From CAINVV01 sp036508555 (lineage in GTDB: Bacteria; Bacteroidota; Bacteroidia; Bacteroidales; Prolixibacteraceae): DNA of 51,029 nt. A program made the translations under genes and the position numbers. The stretch covers positions 1-51,029 of the forward strand of contig DATCHD010000062.1 of the NCBI GenBank assembly GCA_036508555.1, given 5' to 3'. The notes beneath the pieces were generated by a model that worked only from the letters and a program-made list of their open reading frames with translations, did no database searches and was not told where the DNA came from. Shown here piece after piece: positions 24,203 to 32,328 of this stretch. Positions within the stretch are counted from its first letter, which is position 1; every line of letters begins with the position of its first letter.

Positions 24203-24699
24203 AGAAAAATAATCTTGAATTAGAGGAAGATTTTAAAGAACAAGCAGTTCAGATTGATGATCTCGACCGTAAAATATTGAGATTAATCACAAATAACGCA
24301 AGAGTACCATTTCTGGAAGTAGCCCGCGAATGCGGCGTTTCAGGAGCTGCCATTCATCAGCGGGTACAGCGGCTAATCTCCGTGGGCGTTGTTACTGGTT
24401 CAGAATTTATCGTAAGTCCTTCAAGATTAGGTTACAATACAACTGCTTTCATGGGTATCTATCTTGAAAAAACCAGCTTCGACAGGAAAGTACTAAAGCA
24501 ACTAAAGGATATACTCGAAGTCGTTGAGTGCCACCATACTACCGGCCAATATGCCATCTTCATTAAGATTCAGACTAAAACAAACAAACATCTGATGAAG
24601 ATAATTGACACCGACCTTCAGGCAATTGATGGAATTGCCAGAACCGAGACATTCATTTCACTGGAACAGGATTTCAAACGTCAGATCCCCATTAAATAA
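24199..24699 (+). CDS. Lrp/AsnC family transcriptional regulator (copy 2)
   Basis: A 166-residue Lrp/AsnC protein with a winged helix (IDDLDRKILRLI, then FLEVARECGVSGAAIHQRVQ) and a RAM domain (CHHTTGQYAIFIKIQTKT, then ETFISLEQDFK). GTG 24199 is the only plausible start: a stop lies five codons upstream in frame and no ATG occurs before the domain. Compared with copy 1 it has about 12 extra acidic residues at the N-terminus. It is aligned with copy 1 without gaps and is about half identical, so it comes from an old duplication. The two copies bracket amt, a nitroreductase, an M64 peptidase and an MscS channel. The ligand and targets are unknown. Confidence 0.9.
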   Translation: MKKNNLELEEDFKEQAVQIDDLDRKILRLITNNARVPFLEVARECGVSGAAIHQRVQRLISVGVVTGSEFIVSPSRLGYNTTAFMGIYLEKTSFDRKVLKQLKDILEVVECHHTTGQYAIFIKIQTKTNKHLMKIIDTDLQAIDGIARTETFISLEQDFKRQIPIK

Positions 24700-24708
24700 T
24701 TTATCCGC

Positions 24709-25083
24709 TTAAAAGGGCAAATCGTCATTTTCGCCATCCTTCACAGGCATATAATCATCTTCATTGTAAGGAGGAGGTACTGTCTGATCTGAAGCACCTG
24801 CTCCCTTTTCCATTCTGTCAATCCGGAAGGCGTTGACATTGTGGTACCATTTGCCGTTATATTCGCGGCCTTCCAGGCTAAAACTAACCTCCACTTCGCG
24901 GTTCTTGTCGGCCTCTTTGATCATTTCCGTCTTGTCATTAAAGAGCGTGAAACAAATCTTCTTTGGGAACTGATCATCCGGAACCTCGAGCACAAAATCG
25001 AGTTTTTTCCATTCTCCCCTCGAACTGCTTCCTGTTTGTAACGGCAAAATATCTACTACTCTTCCTTTTACTTTAAAGCTCAT
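24709..25083 (-). CDS. DUF3127 family protein
   Basis: A 124-residue Bacteroidota family protein. MSFKVKGRVVDILPLQTGSS starts a compact OB-like beta domain with WKKLDFVLEVPD, FTLFNDKTEM and the REYNGKWYHNVNAFRIDR segment. It ends in a disordered acidic tail, NDDLPF, which resembles the DDDLPF-type tip of single-stranded DNA-binding proteins. The function is not established; an SSB-like role is only suggested by the tail. The start at 25083 is preferred over an upstream in-frame start because the family begins at MSFKVKG. The start codon lies inside a small hairpin, next to a larger one. It is downstream of the FKBP gene on the same strand. Confidence 0.85.
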   Translation of the reverse strand: MSFKVKGRVVDILPLQTGSSSRGEWKKLDFVLEVPDDQFPKKICFTLFNDKTEMIKEADKNREVEVSFSLEGREYNGKWYHNVNAFRIDRMEKGAGASDQTVPPPYNEDDYMPVKDGENDDLPF

Positions 25084-25145
25084 AATATTCAGTATTATGG
25101 AACAAAACCCGGAACAGGTGACAACCATTTTCCGGGCTTTGTTCC
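25081..25145 (-). promoter_or_regulatory. Adjacent hairpins covering the DUF3127 start codon
   Basis: The large stem is 25099-25114 (GGAACAAAACCCGGAA on the plus strand) against 25130-25145: 16 pairs, with one A-C mismatch on the plus strand that becomes a G-U wobble in the minus-strand RNA. The small stem is CATAATA (25081-25087) against TATTATG (25093-25099): 7 perfect pairs with a 5-base loop. Its outer bases are the ATG of DUF3127. No T tract follows the large stem, so it is unlikely to be a simple terminator of the FKBP gene. Confidence 0.5.
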
Positions 25146-25179
25146 AGAGGTTCTAACCCCTATATAATCAACTTGTCAA

Positions 25180-25917
25180 TTACTTACCAGCTGGCGCAGC
25201 AGCAGGAGCAGCAGGAGTGGGCTCAATGCTGAGTAGCTCAACTTCAAAAATAAGCGTTGAATTTGGTTTAATTTTCGGACCTGCAGCCTGCTCACCATAT
25301 CCAAGTTCAGAAGGGATATAGATTTTCCATTTTGAACCAACAGGCATCAGCTGCAATGCTTCTGTCCATCCTTTGATCACCTGGCCTAAACCAAAAGTTA
25401 CCGGTTCACCGCGATCAACAGAACTGTCAAAAACCTTACCATCAATGGTAGTTCCGTGGTAATGCACCTTTACAGTTTTATCAGCAGTTGGTTTGGGACC
25501 AGTGCCAGCTTTAATAACTTCATACTGCAAACCAGAGGCTGTAGTAGTAACACCTGTTCTTTTGCCGTTGTCAGCTAAAAATTTCTGTCCGGCTTCTTTG
25601 TTTTTTCCTCCTTCTAATGATTGAGCCTTCACAAAATAACCCTGCGTGATGGCACCTGCTTTGGAAGAGGAAATAAGGCCAGAATCACCTTTCATGATAG
25701 TAGCAAAAGCCTGTAAAATGATTTGTGAATTAAGTTCCTTACCACCAGGTGCCTCAGGCAGATTTTTCTTGATGTTGTTTCCAAGATCAACGCCAATAGC
25801 ATAAGCAGCAGAATCCGCCATAGTCTTCAGTTTAATCTGTTGTGAATTGGAAGTGTTACAGGATGCCAGTATCATTGATCCGGCGACCATTGAAAGAAGT
25901 ACATTTTTGATTTGCAT
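25180..25917 (-). CDS. FKBP-type peptidyl-prolyl isomerase lipoprotein (FkpA/Mip-like)
   Basis: A 245-residue lipoprotein: the signal ends in the lipobox LASC (Cys20), followed by NTSNS. Residues ~30-115 are the helical dimerisation domain of FkpA/Mip proteins (MADSAAYAIGVDLGNNIKKN). Residues ~125-230 are the FKBP fold: VKVHYHGTTIDGKVFDSS, VIKGWTEALQLMPVGSKWKI and YIPSELGYGEQ, with the usual aromatic pocket residues. The tail is rich in Ala and Pro. It should catalyse proline isomerisation during folding of envelope proteins. It precedes DUF3127 on the same strand with a structured 96-base gap. Confidence 0.93.
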   Translation of the reverse strand: MQIKNVLLSMVAGSMILASCNTSNSQQIKLKTMADSAAYAIGVDLGNNIKKNLPEAPGGKELNSQIILQAFATIMKGDSGLISSSKAGAITQGYFVKAQSLEGGKNKEAGQKFLADNGKRTGVTTTASGLQYEVIKAGTGPKPTADKTVKVHYHGTTIDGKVFDSSVDRGEPVTFGLGQVIKGWTEALQLMPVGSKWKIYIPSELGYGEQAAGPKIKPNSTLIFEVELLSIEPTPAAPAAAPAGK

Positions 25918-25970
25918 AATTTTGTCTATAAAATATTGAATGTTTATCCTAAAAGTTGCGAAGATAACTA

Positions 25971-26993
25971 TTAATTTTTCTTTAGCAAACGATCAAAACC
26001 AAGCGTATAAAAAACAGAGAAACCTCCATTTTTATCATCACTGATAAAATAGGCCTCGAGCTCCCCATTCCTTGCAAGAAAATCTTTGGATTTTTCCAAA
26101 CCCATTACCATGAACGCCGTAGCATAAGCATCTGCTGTAATACAATCATCTGCCAGCACAGACACACTTAACAAATTGTGCTTCACTGGATAACCATTTG
26201 ATGGATCGATCGTATGAGAATACCTGATGCCATTCTCCTCATAATATTTACGGTAACTTCCTGAAGTCGAAATAGCTTTTTCCTTCAGCGTAAGGATTGC
26301 CTGAATTTTGCGTTCGTCCATGGAGTTTTTGGCCGGCATCTCGATGGCTACACTCCACATTTTTCCGTCTGGCTTTAATCCCTTTCCCAAGACCTCGCCC
26401 CCGACATCGATCAGGTAATTATCGATCCCCCTGGTCTCAAAAAACCGACCTATCAGATCGGAAGTATATCCCTGCGCAATGGCATCGAAATCTATTTTTA
26501 TCCGGGGATCCGATTTGATTAACTTTCCCTTCGAAAGCGAAACTTTCCTGTAGCCGACCAAAGGCAGCAATGAATCGACCATAGCCTGATCAACCTGAGC
26601 TTTTTTGGAGAACCCAAAACCCCAGGCATTAACCAGCGGACCAACAGTTATATCAAATGCCCCGTCCGTTTTGGCCGATACTTCCATCGATTTTTTGAAA
26701 ACAGTTTCATATATCTGATCGGCCGTGGCAGTGGAATCATTGTTATTCAGCCTGGAAATCAGGGAAGTTGGCAAATAGGATGAGACGGAGCGATCGACAT
26801 TCTTGAGTAAAGAATCAACCTCCGGCTGAAGATTTTTATTGTTATCAGCGTAATAAGTTATAGCATAATAAGTACCCTGGGCACCCCCCGTGATTTTGTA
26901 CTGTTTCAATTCTTTCTTTTGGACGCATGCAGTCTGAAGAAGTAACCCCAGACAACCCAAAAGTATTAATGACCAATGTTTCGTCAACCTCAT
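25971..26993 (-). CDS. apbE: FAD:protein FMN transferase ApbE
   Basis: A 340-residue lipoprotein with the lipobox LQTAC at residues 19-23. ApbE attaches FMN covalently to Thr of flavoproteins such as NqrB, NqrC or RnfG, using FAD and Mg. Seen: GGAQGTYYAITYYA, the region SYLPTSLISRLN, GAFDITVGPLVNAWGF, KIDFDAIAQGYTSDLI and the metal/flavin motif DVGGEVLGKG. The sequence then has YSHTIDPSNGYPV and DDCITADAYATAFMVMG, both standard for the family. Outer or inner leaflet anchoring facing the periplasm is expected. No substrate flavoprotein gene is present in the window. Confidence 0.95.
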   Translation of the reverse strand: MRLTKHWSLILLGCLGLLLQTACVQKKELKQYKITGGAQGTYYAITYYADNNKNLQPEVDSLLKNVDRSVSSYLPTSLISRLNNNDSTATADQIYETVFKKSMEVSAKTDGAFDITVGPLVNAWGFGFSKKAQVDQAMVDSLLPLVGYRKVSLSKGKLIKSDPRIKIDFDAIAQGYTSDLIGRFFETRGIDNYLIDVGGEVLGKGLKPDGKMWSVAIEMPAKNSMDERKIQAILTLKEKAISTSGSYRKYYEENGIRYSHTIDPSNGYPVKHNLLSVSVLADDCITADAYATAFMVMGLEKSKDFLARNGELEAYFISDDKNGGFSVFYTLGFDRLLKKN

Positions 26994-27031
26994 ATTAAAA
27001 ATCTTTTGATCTTAAGTAATTTACCCAATAT

Positions 27032-27700
27032 TCAGATGGTTTTGATTGCTCTTAACATCTCTCTTTTACCCGGTGGACCCGGAATTCTCTCTACCGAGAA
27101 ACCTGCAGCCCGTAAACTTCTTCTGACTGCCCCTTTTGCGCAATAAGTAACCAATATTCCGTTATCGCTCATCTTCGGATATAACGCTTCAAAAATAGAA
27201 AGATTCCAGAGTTCCGGCTGCTTTTTCGGAGAGAAAGCGTCAAAATAGATCAGATCAAATAGAGGCAGATCGTGAAATTTCAGGTCCAACAGATCCGCCT
27301 CAATTTTATGAAGCATAAATCGACTGTCTATCTGCACATTACAATTCCATGGACAATCATGTATGGCAGAAAAGAGTTCTGCGTCTGCCGGAGTAAAATT
27401 TTCACTGTAGTTAAGATTTTCCAAAATCCCGGTCGGTAAAGGGTACTTTTCGACAGCAAAATATTGAACTGCCTTGTCGGAATCCCTTCCGGCCATCTTG
27501 GTAAGAAAACAATTGAGTCCGGTGCCAAGACCTATTTCAAGTATTCTGATCTCAGATTTTGAGCAGAAATCGAATCCTGAGCGGATAAAGACATGCATCG
27601 ATTCCTGGATGGCTCCGAAAGTAGAATGGTAATGTTCGTCTATATCTGCCAGATACAGGGTATTGGATCCGTCTTGTGTCCGGGTGATTTCAATATTCAT
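27032..27700 (-). CDS. mnmD: MnmD-type tRNA methyltransferase (5-aminomethyl-2-thiouridine)
   Basis: A 222-residue SAM-dependent methyltransferase matching the methyltransferase half of MnmC. Seen: an N-terminal QDGSNTLYLADIDEHYHSTF segment that resembles the GxxTL...E.YHS pattern of the family, the SAM loop ILEIGLGTGLNCFLT near residue 50, and FDLIYFDAFSPKKQPELW near 145, the family hallmark. It ends in GKREMLRAIK. It methylates the aminomethyl group at the wobble uridine of certain tRNAs. The FAD-dependent MnmC oxidase half is absent, as in many bacteria. It is divergent from the Sua5/YrdC gene, another tRNA-modification gene, with a 52-base gap. Confidence 0.88.
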   Translation of the reverse strand: MNIEITRTQDGSNTLYLADIDEHYHSTFGAIQESMHVFIRSGFDFCSKSEIRILEIGLGTGLNCFLTKMAGRDSDKAVQYFAVEKYPLPTGILENLNYSENFTPADAELFSAIHDCPWNCNVQIDSRFMLHKIEADLLDLKFHDLPLFDLIYFDAFSPKKQPELWNLSIFEALYPKMSDNGILVTYCAKGAVRRSLRAAGFSVERIPGPPGKREMLRAIKTI

Positions 27701-27731
27701 GTCATGGATCAGCTACAACGGGAAATACAGC

Positions 27732-27747
27732 AAAAATAGCTATTTTT
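27732..27747. promoter_or_regulatory. 16-bp palindrome between divergent tRNA-modification genes
   Basis: AAAAATAGCTATTTTT is a perfect palindrome in the 52-base gap between mnmD and the Sua5/YrdC gene, 6 bases before the latter's ATG. It could be an operator for both or a chance AT-rich symmetry. Confidence 0.35.
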
Positions 27748-27752
27748 ACTAC

Positions 27753-28370
27753 ATGCTTATTCGTCTTTACAATGACAATCCAAACCAAAAGGAGATCGAC
27801 AAGATTGTTGATATGTTGAGAGACGGTGCAGTTATTATCTTTCCGACAGATACCATTTACGGAATCGGATGCGATATCACAAAATCGAAAGCCGTAGAGC
27901 GGGTTGCAAAAATCAAAAATGTCAGGCTGGAAAAGGCTGATTTCTCCTTCATCTTGTTTGATCTGAGTCAGATTTCAAATTATTGCAGGCCTTTCCCTAA
28001 TGGGATATTCAAGCTATTGAAGAAGAATCTGCCCGGACCATTTACCTTTCTGCTTCAGGCAAATTCCAATGTTCCTAAACTCTTTAAAAACTCCAAGAAG
28101 AATATTGGTATCCGGATTCCTGACAACAATATCATCAGGACCATCGTCAAAGAACTTGGCAATCCCGTATTATCCACCTCCGTGCACCACGATGACGTCG
28201 TCCTTGAATACATCACAGATCCCGAACTGATTGAAGAAAAATACGGCAATCTGGTAGATCTGGTGATAGATGGCGGATACGGAGATAACCACCCTTCCAC
28301 CATTGTCGACTGTACCTCAGGTGAGGCAGAAGTTCTCAGACAGGGCAAAGGAATTCTTCTCCTTCCCTAA
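27753..28370 (+). CDS. Sua5/YciO/YrdC family L-threonylcarbamoyladenylate synthase
   Basis: A 205-residue YrdC-fold protein. The start at 27753 (MLIRLYNDNPNQ) is chosen because earlier in-frame starts would add non-family residues and overlap mnmD. Family motifs: GAVIIFPTDTIYGIGCDITK near 30, KNLPGPFTFLLQANSNVP near 112, NIGIRIPDNN and NPVLSTSVHHDD near 150, and TIVDCTSGEAEVLRQGKG at the end. It makes threonylcarbamoyl-AMP for the t6A37 modification of tRNA. The YciO subgroup, whose role is less clear, cannot be excluded. It ends within the end of comEC. Confidence 0.88.
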   Translation: MLIRLYNDNPNQKEIDKIVDMLRDGAVIIFPTDTIYGIGCDITKSKAVERVAKIKNVRLEKADFSFILFDLSQISNYCRPFPNGIFKLLKKNLPGPFTFLLQANSNVPKLFKNSKKNIGIRIPDNNIIRTIVKELGNPVLSTSVHHDDVVLEYITDPELIEEKYGNLVDLVIDGGYGDNHPSTIVDCTSGEAEVLRQGKGILLLP

Positions 28371-30457
28371 TTGAAATATCGGCAAACATTTACGTCATTG
28401 CTGCGTACGCTGACCGGCTGAATGATCATCTGAACGGACCTGTTCATCTCAATCCAATTATTGCCTCTTCCTTGTGCCACCTCCCTTCCGGAATTATCCT
28501 GCGGACGAAAAAGAATGAACCTTGTCTCATACGGAGATGCCTTTCCCATATTGGCTGATTTTTGATTTCTTACCCATACAGCATCAGTCAATAAGGATGT
28601 AGCAATACTCCCTGTTCTCTTTTCAACCAATGGTTCAATAAAAAGCCTTATCCCTTTAAAGAAAATAAAATCACCTTCCACACGGAGATCCTGCTTATTA
28701 ATACGCAATGAATCTGACAATTGGAACATTTCAAATTTACTGATGCTCCTTTCTCCAAAATAGGGCTTCATGTAATATCCCAGCTTAACCTGTGCTTTCT
28801 CACATTTGTCGTACAGGATGATGGCCTCCCTCCCACTAGTCAAAGCGAGAGCCCTCGTACCCTGAATGTTGAAAAAGATAATTTCTGCTCTGGACATCTG
28901 CCGATAGGAATCCAGCCCGATGGAGCATACAAAAAGGCACAAAATCATAACAACTCCATATAAATAGACTGCTTTTTTTGTCCTGAGAAGTACCAAAAAA
29001 AATCCTGTCATGGCGAAAACAACCGTGATCTGAAAAAGAGTCGGATATAATCCCCGTAGAACCGCATGAGGCATGTTTTCTACAATCTTTACCATTATTA
29101 GCACAATTTTTACCGACCAGTCGAGAAATATAGCAACCAGCGAAGCCACATGAACAGATATCATAGCAAGAAAAACCACCAGGAAGGAAAGATACAGAAT
29201 CACTGAAACCAAAGGAATTACCACCAGATTTGCCAGCCAGAAATAGACCGGGAACTGATGAAAATAAAGAAGGGTGAAAGGAATGGTCCCAAGCTGTGCT
29301 GAACACGTTACTGATATCAAAATCCACACCTCCCTGAGCAGCCAGTTTTTAAAATACAATTGCTTTACTATCAATGGATGAATAACAACGATCGACAACA
29401 CTGCCGCATAAGAGAGTTGAAACCCAACATCTCTGATGATGGCCGGATCCCAGGCAATGAGGAAAAAAGCAGACACCGCAAGGGAATTGAAAATATTGGA
29501 ATCACGGTTAAAAAGTTTTCCCAGGATTAAAAATGAGAACATCAGGGCCGCACGCAAGATGGAAGCAGACATTCCTGTTATCAGGGTATAGGTCCATATT
29601 CCCATGAGTATGATGAGGGTGTACAGAACATTACCTGCCTTCCCGTATTTAAGAAAACCAAAAATCAGATTGAGAATCACAAAGATCAGACCCACGTTCA
29701 TACCTGATACAGCCAATACATGAATTACCCCTGTATTAGTGAAGGATTGAATGACCTCCTTGTCTACTTCGTCTCTTGCACCAAATGAAATAGAACCGAT
29801 CAAATGAACATTGTTACTTTCGATACCCGTCCGATCCAGGTATTCCATTAATTTCGCCCTCAATATCAAGGCTTTATGAAATATATTCTGTCGACTTATT
29901 CCTTTTACAAGGTTAAAACTGCCCTCTTTCAGGAAAATCCGGTATCCTATCTTCCTGTTGTGCAAATAGCCCTGATAATCAAACTCGAAAGGGTTTCCAT
30001 CATTTTTGATCAATTCAGGTTGTCCGTTGAAACTTAAGATGTCTCCCGGTATGCCAGATTTTGCTTCAATGGTCTTGGGCAGATAAATCAAAATTTCTTG
30101 ATCTACGCCGACGAGCTGAGCCATCACCATGCAGGATTTCTCCTTTTCTCCAGGGTAATCATCAAGAAGTGCAAAATATTGTTGATCAGGAAGTTTGGGG
30201 TAAATCCGAATTTGATCAGCGGTCCTGAAAACACCAAAGAAGAAGATGGTCAGTAAAAGCAAAACACCCCACAAATGTTGCCGATAGAAATCTATCTTTC
30301 TGAATGTCAGAAGAATAATCAGGATCAATAAGATACATACAGCTTCATAAAAAGGTAGAATCCAGTCTAACTTAAACGGAAAACAAACTCCAATACAAAG
30401 CGGAAAAAGCAAACGGATAAAAGGAGCACTGGCCAGTTGGGAACCAATACGGGACAT
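28367..30457 (-). CDS. comEC: ComEC/Rec2 family competence protein
   Basis: A 696-residue multi-pass inner-membrane protein, the channel for single-stranded DNA uptake in transformable bacteria. It has N-terminal hydrophobic helices (residues 10-75), the DUF4131-like OB region (75-200), then the Competence domain. That begins near residue 235 with HVLAVSGMNVGLIFVILNLI, and ITGMSASILRAALMFSFLIL follows. The family normally adds a C-terminal metallo-beta-lactamase domain. The ~200 residues after the last helix here show only a short beta region with no HxHxDH motif, as in many Bacteroidota. Whether the organism is transformable is unknown. Its stop overlaps the Sua5/YrdC stop by 4 bases. def starts the upstream part of the same strand group. 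Confidence 0.92.
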   Translation of the reverse strand: MSRIGSQLASAPFIRLLFPLCIGVCFPFKLDWILPFYEAVCILLILIILLTFRKIDFYRQHLWGVLLLLTIFFFGVFRTADQIRIYPKLPDQQYFALLDDYPGEKEKSCMVMAQLVGVDQEILIYLPKTIEAKSGIPGDILSFNGQPELIKNDGNPFEFDYQGYLHNRKIGYRIFLKEGSFNLVKGISRQNIFHKALILRAKLMEYLDRTGIESNNVHLIGSISFGARDEVDKEVIQSFTNTGVIHVLAVSGMNVGLIFVILNLIFGFLKYGKAGNVLYTLIILMGIWTYTLITGMSASILRAALMFSFLILGKLFNRDSNIFNSLAVSAFFLIAWDPAIIRDVGFQLSYAAVLSIVVIHPLIVKQLYFKNWLLREVWILISVTCSAQLGTIPFTLLYFHQFPVYFWLANLVVIPLVSVILYLSFLVVFLAMISVHVASLVAIFLDWSVKIVLIMVKIVENMPHAVLRGLYPTLFQITVVFAMTGFFLVLLRTKKAVYLYGVVMILCLFVCSIGLDSYRQMSRAEIIFFNIQGTRALALTSGREAIILYDKCEKAQVKLGYYMKPYFGERSISKFEMFQLSDSLRINKQDLRVEGDFIFFKGIRLFIEPLVEKRTGSIATSLLTDAVWVRNQKSANMGKASPYETRFILFRPQDNSGREVAQGRGNNWIEMNRSVQMIIQPVSVRSNDVNVCRYFN

Positions 30458-30516
30458 GATATGAGATATTCATATCAAGTTACGGCATTCCTGACAAAAA
30501 AGGAAATTGTTCTGGT

Positions 30517-31074
30517 TTAAATTCTGGGAGGCTTCACCCGGTAGGTAACGGAAGTAATGCCCTTTGAAATGTCTGTTAATTTACGTTTCAGCAGCCTCTT
30601 TCGCAAGGGCGAGCAATGGTCGGTAAACATGACTCCGTCGATATGATCATATTCATGCTGAATGACTCTTGCCAGGTATCCGGAATACTCATCCTCATAT
30701 TTATTTCCCTCGATATCAAGGTAATGCATTTTTATATGCTCCTGGCGGTAAACTTCCTCATGAATGCCTGGAATACTTAAACATCCCTCTTCCATGAGCT
30801 CTTCATCGCCACTCCTCTCAATAATTTTAGCATTAATAAATGCTTTTTTAAATCCTTCCAGGGAAGGTTCCTTTTTACTTAACACAGATAAGTCTACAAC
30901 GAACAATCGGATGGGTAGTCCAATCTGAGGGGCAGCCAGTCCAACGCCTTCGGCACTGTACATCGTTTCGAACATGTTTTCTATCAATTCGCTTAAACCT
31001 TCATCATCAAGATTAATATCTTTGGCAACTTTTCGCAATACCGGGTCTCCGTATAAAGTGATAGGTAAAATCAT
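30517..31074 (-). CDS. def: Peptide deformylase
   Basis: A 185-residue metal hydrolase that removes the N-formyl group from new proteins. All three motifs are present: GVGLAAPQIG near residue 45, EGCLSIPG with the Cys ligand near 103 and QHEYDHIDGV with the two His ligands and catalytic Glu near 145. The start ATG at 31074 follows the ruvX stop by 3 bases, so ruvX-def is an operon; comEC begins 59 bases further on and may belong to it. Confidence 0.97.
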   Translation of the reverse strand: MILPITLYGDPVLRKVAKDINLDDEGLSELIENMFETMYSAEGVGLAAPQIGLPIRLFVVDLSVLSKKEPSLEGFKKAFINAKIIERSGDEELMEEGCLSIPGIHEEVYRQEHIKMHYLDIEGNKYEDEYSGYLARVIQHEYDHIDGVMFTDHCSPLRKRLLKRKLTDISKGITSVTYRVKPPRI

Positions 31075-31077
31075 AAT

Positions 31078-31494
31078 TTATTTGTACTTTTTTTGTTCAA
31101 GAAAAGATTGAAGGAGAATGGTTGCACTTATTCCGTCGATGGTTCCCTTATCCTGTCTTTGCGTCTTGCGCAAACCAGCGTCTATCATGGATTGAAAGGC
31201 CATCTTTGAACTAAATCTCTCATCAACAAGTCTGATCTCTTTCGAATATTTTTGCTGAAATTTTTGTAAAAACGGATTAATATATCTCAAAGCCTCTGAT
31301 GGCTGATTATTTAGCTGAACCGGATATCCAACCAGAACAAGCTCAACCTCTTCCTTTGAAAAATAGTTGTCCAGAAACCGCCAGATATGTTCAGCATTTA
31401 CAGTCTCCAGGCGATTCGCAATAAGTTGTAAAGGATCGGTAACAGCCACTCCTACCCTCTTTTTCCCGTAATCGATGGCCATTATTCGTCCCAT
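31078..31494 (-). CDS. ruvX: Holliday junction resolvase-like RuvX (YqgF)
   Basis: A 138-residue RNase H-fold protein with MAIDYGKKRVGVAVTDPLQL at the N-terminus, VELVLVGYPVQLNN in the middle and RLVDERFSSKMAFQSM near 90. The start is set at 31494, because the in-frame extension to 31557 adds non-family residues and a TATCTTTG promoter box lies at 31522-31515. The family works in 16S rRNA 5'-end processing in E. coli and has been proposed to resolve Holliday junctions. It is the first gene of the ruvX-def unit, divergent from the efflux operon. Confidence 0.93.
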   Translation of the reverse strand: MGRIMAIDYGKKRVGVAVTDPLQLIANRLETVNAEHIWRFLDNYFSKEEVELVLVGYPVQLNNQPSEALRYINPFLQKFQQKYSKEIRLVDERFSSKMAFQSMIDAGLRKTQRQDKGTIDGISATILLQSFLEQKKYK

Positions 31495-31514
31495 TCTACC
31501 ATTTATATTTTTTT

Positions 31515-31522
31515 CAAAGATA
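31515..31522 (-). promoter_or_regulatory. Candidate -7 element of the ruvX-def operon
   Basis: The minus strand reads TATCTTTG, an exact TAnnTTTG match 20 bases before the ruvX start at 31494. The -33 region is not clear. Confidence 0.45.
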
Positions 31523-31599
31523 ATAGTTTCATAAATCTTTAGAAAAATTGTTTGCAAACATGAAAAACTTCAAAATACTTAATAAGAATTAAGAAACAC

Positions 31600-31644
31600 T
31601 TAACACATAGAAACGTTTTGTGTGTAAATTGTTTCCTATCTTTG
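31600..31644 (+). promoter_or_regulatory. Promoter and possible TetR operator of the efflux operon
   Basis: TATCTTTG at 31637-31644 is an exact TAnnTTTG match 16 bases before the tetR start. An imperfect inverted repeat at about 31600-31627, with AACACA on the left and TGTGTGT on the right around a 10-11-base centre that contains AAACGTTT, lies just upstream. This is the usual place for a TetR operator. The TTTTG at 31616-31620 could be the -33 element but is slightly close (16 bases). Confidence 0.45.
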
Positions 31645-31660
31645 CACCTAAAATTAAAAA

Positions 31661-32323
31661 ATGCCAAATATGATAAAAGCAGATGAGCAAAATGAAAGGT
31701 TTAATGATTTCATTGGACCAATCAAAGAGCTTTTCTATAAGTATGGTCTGAAAAACCTCAACATGGATGAGTTGAGTCGGAGTCTGGGCATCTCTAAGAA
31801 AACGCTCTACACGTTTGTAAAGAACAAGGAAGAACTGGTTGAAAAAGTATTCCTCAATGAGGAAATCAGATTAGAACAAATTAGCGAGGCAATTGGAAAA
31901 CACCCAATTAATGCAATAGAAAAACTCCTAAAAATCAGTCAATTGATACATGAAGAGATAAAAAAGATCAATCCAATGATTCGTTTCGAGATGGAAAAAT
32001 ACTATCCTCAAATCTTTGAATCCTATGTTGAGAAGAAACGCGTCTTCGTTTTCGAAGGAATGAAGATCAACATACGTCAGGGTATAGCCGAAAAGATCTA
32101 CAGGGATGATATCAATGTGGATTTAGTTGCCACCATTTATCTCAATAGTTTTATCGAGCTTCATGACTCTGACATTTGTAAAACGCTTGATATCAACTTT
32201 CTTCAACTATTTGAAGTGTTATTCGAAAATCATATCAGGGCCATCTCTACTCCAGCCGGTCTGGCTTTCTTCGAGTCTAAGAAAAATGAAATAATTGAGT
32301 ATATAAAAACCATAAAAAAGTAA
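31661..32323 (+). CDS. TetR family transcriptional regulator
   Basis: A 220-residue regulator. Residues ~15-60 form the TetR DNA-binding domain, with LFYKYGLKNLNMDELSRSLG followed by ISKKTLYTFVKNKEELVEKV, the canonical helix-turn-helix. The C-terminal ~150 residues are helical and variable, as expected of a ligand-binding domain. It is the first gene of a tight operon with tolC-, MFP- and RND-type genes (5-18-base gaps), so it most likely represses its own efflux system; the inducer is unknown. A second ATG three codons downstream is possible. Confidence 0.92.
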   Translation: MPNMIKADEQNERFNDFIGPIKELFYKYGLKNLNMDELSRSLGISKKTLYTFVKNKEELVEKVFLNEEIRLEQISEAIGKHPINAIEKLLKISQLIHEEIKKINPMIRFEMEKYYPQIFESYVEKKRVFVFEGMKINIRQGIAEKIYRDDINVDLVATIYLNSFIELHDSDICKTLDINFLQLFEVLFENHIRAISTPAGLAFFESKKNEIIEYIKTIKK

Positions 32324-32328
32324 CATCT

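Noticed and set aside
28367..30457. Inference of natural competence from comEC
   Set aside because: ComEC occurs widely in Bacteroidota without shown transformation, and no other competence gene is in the window.
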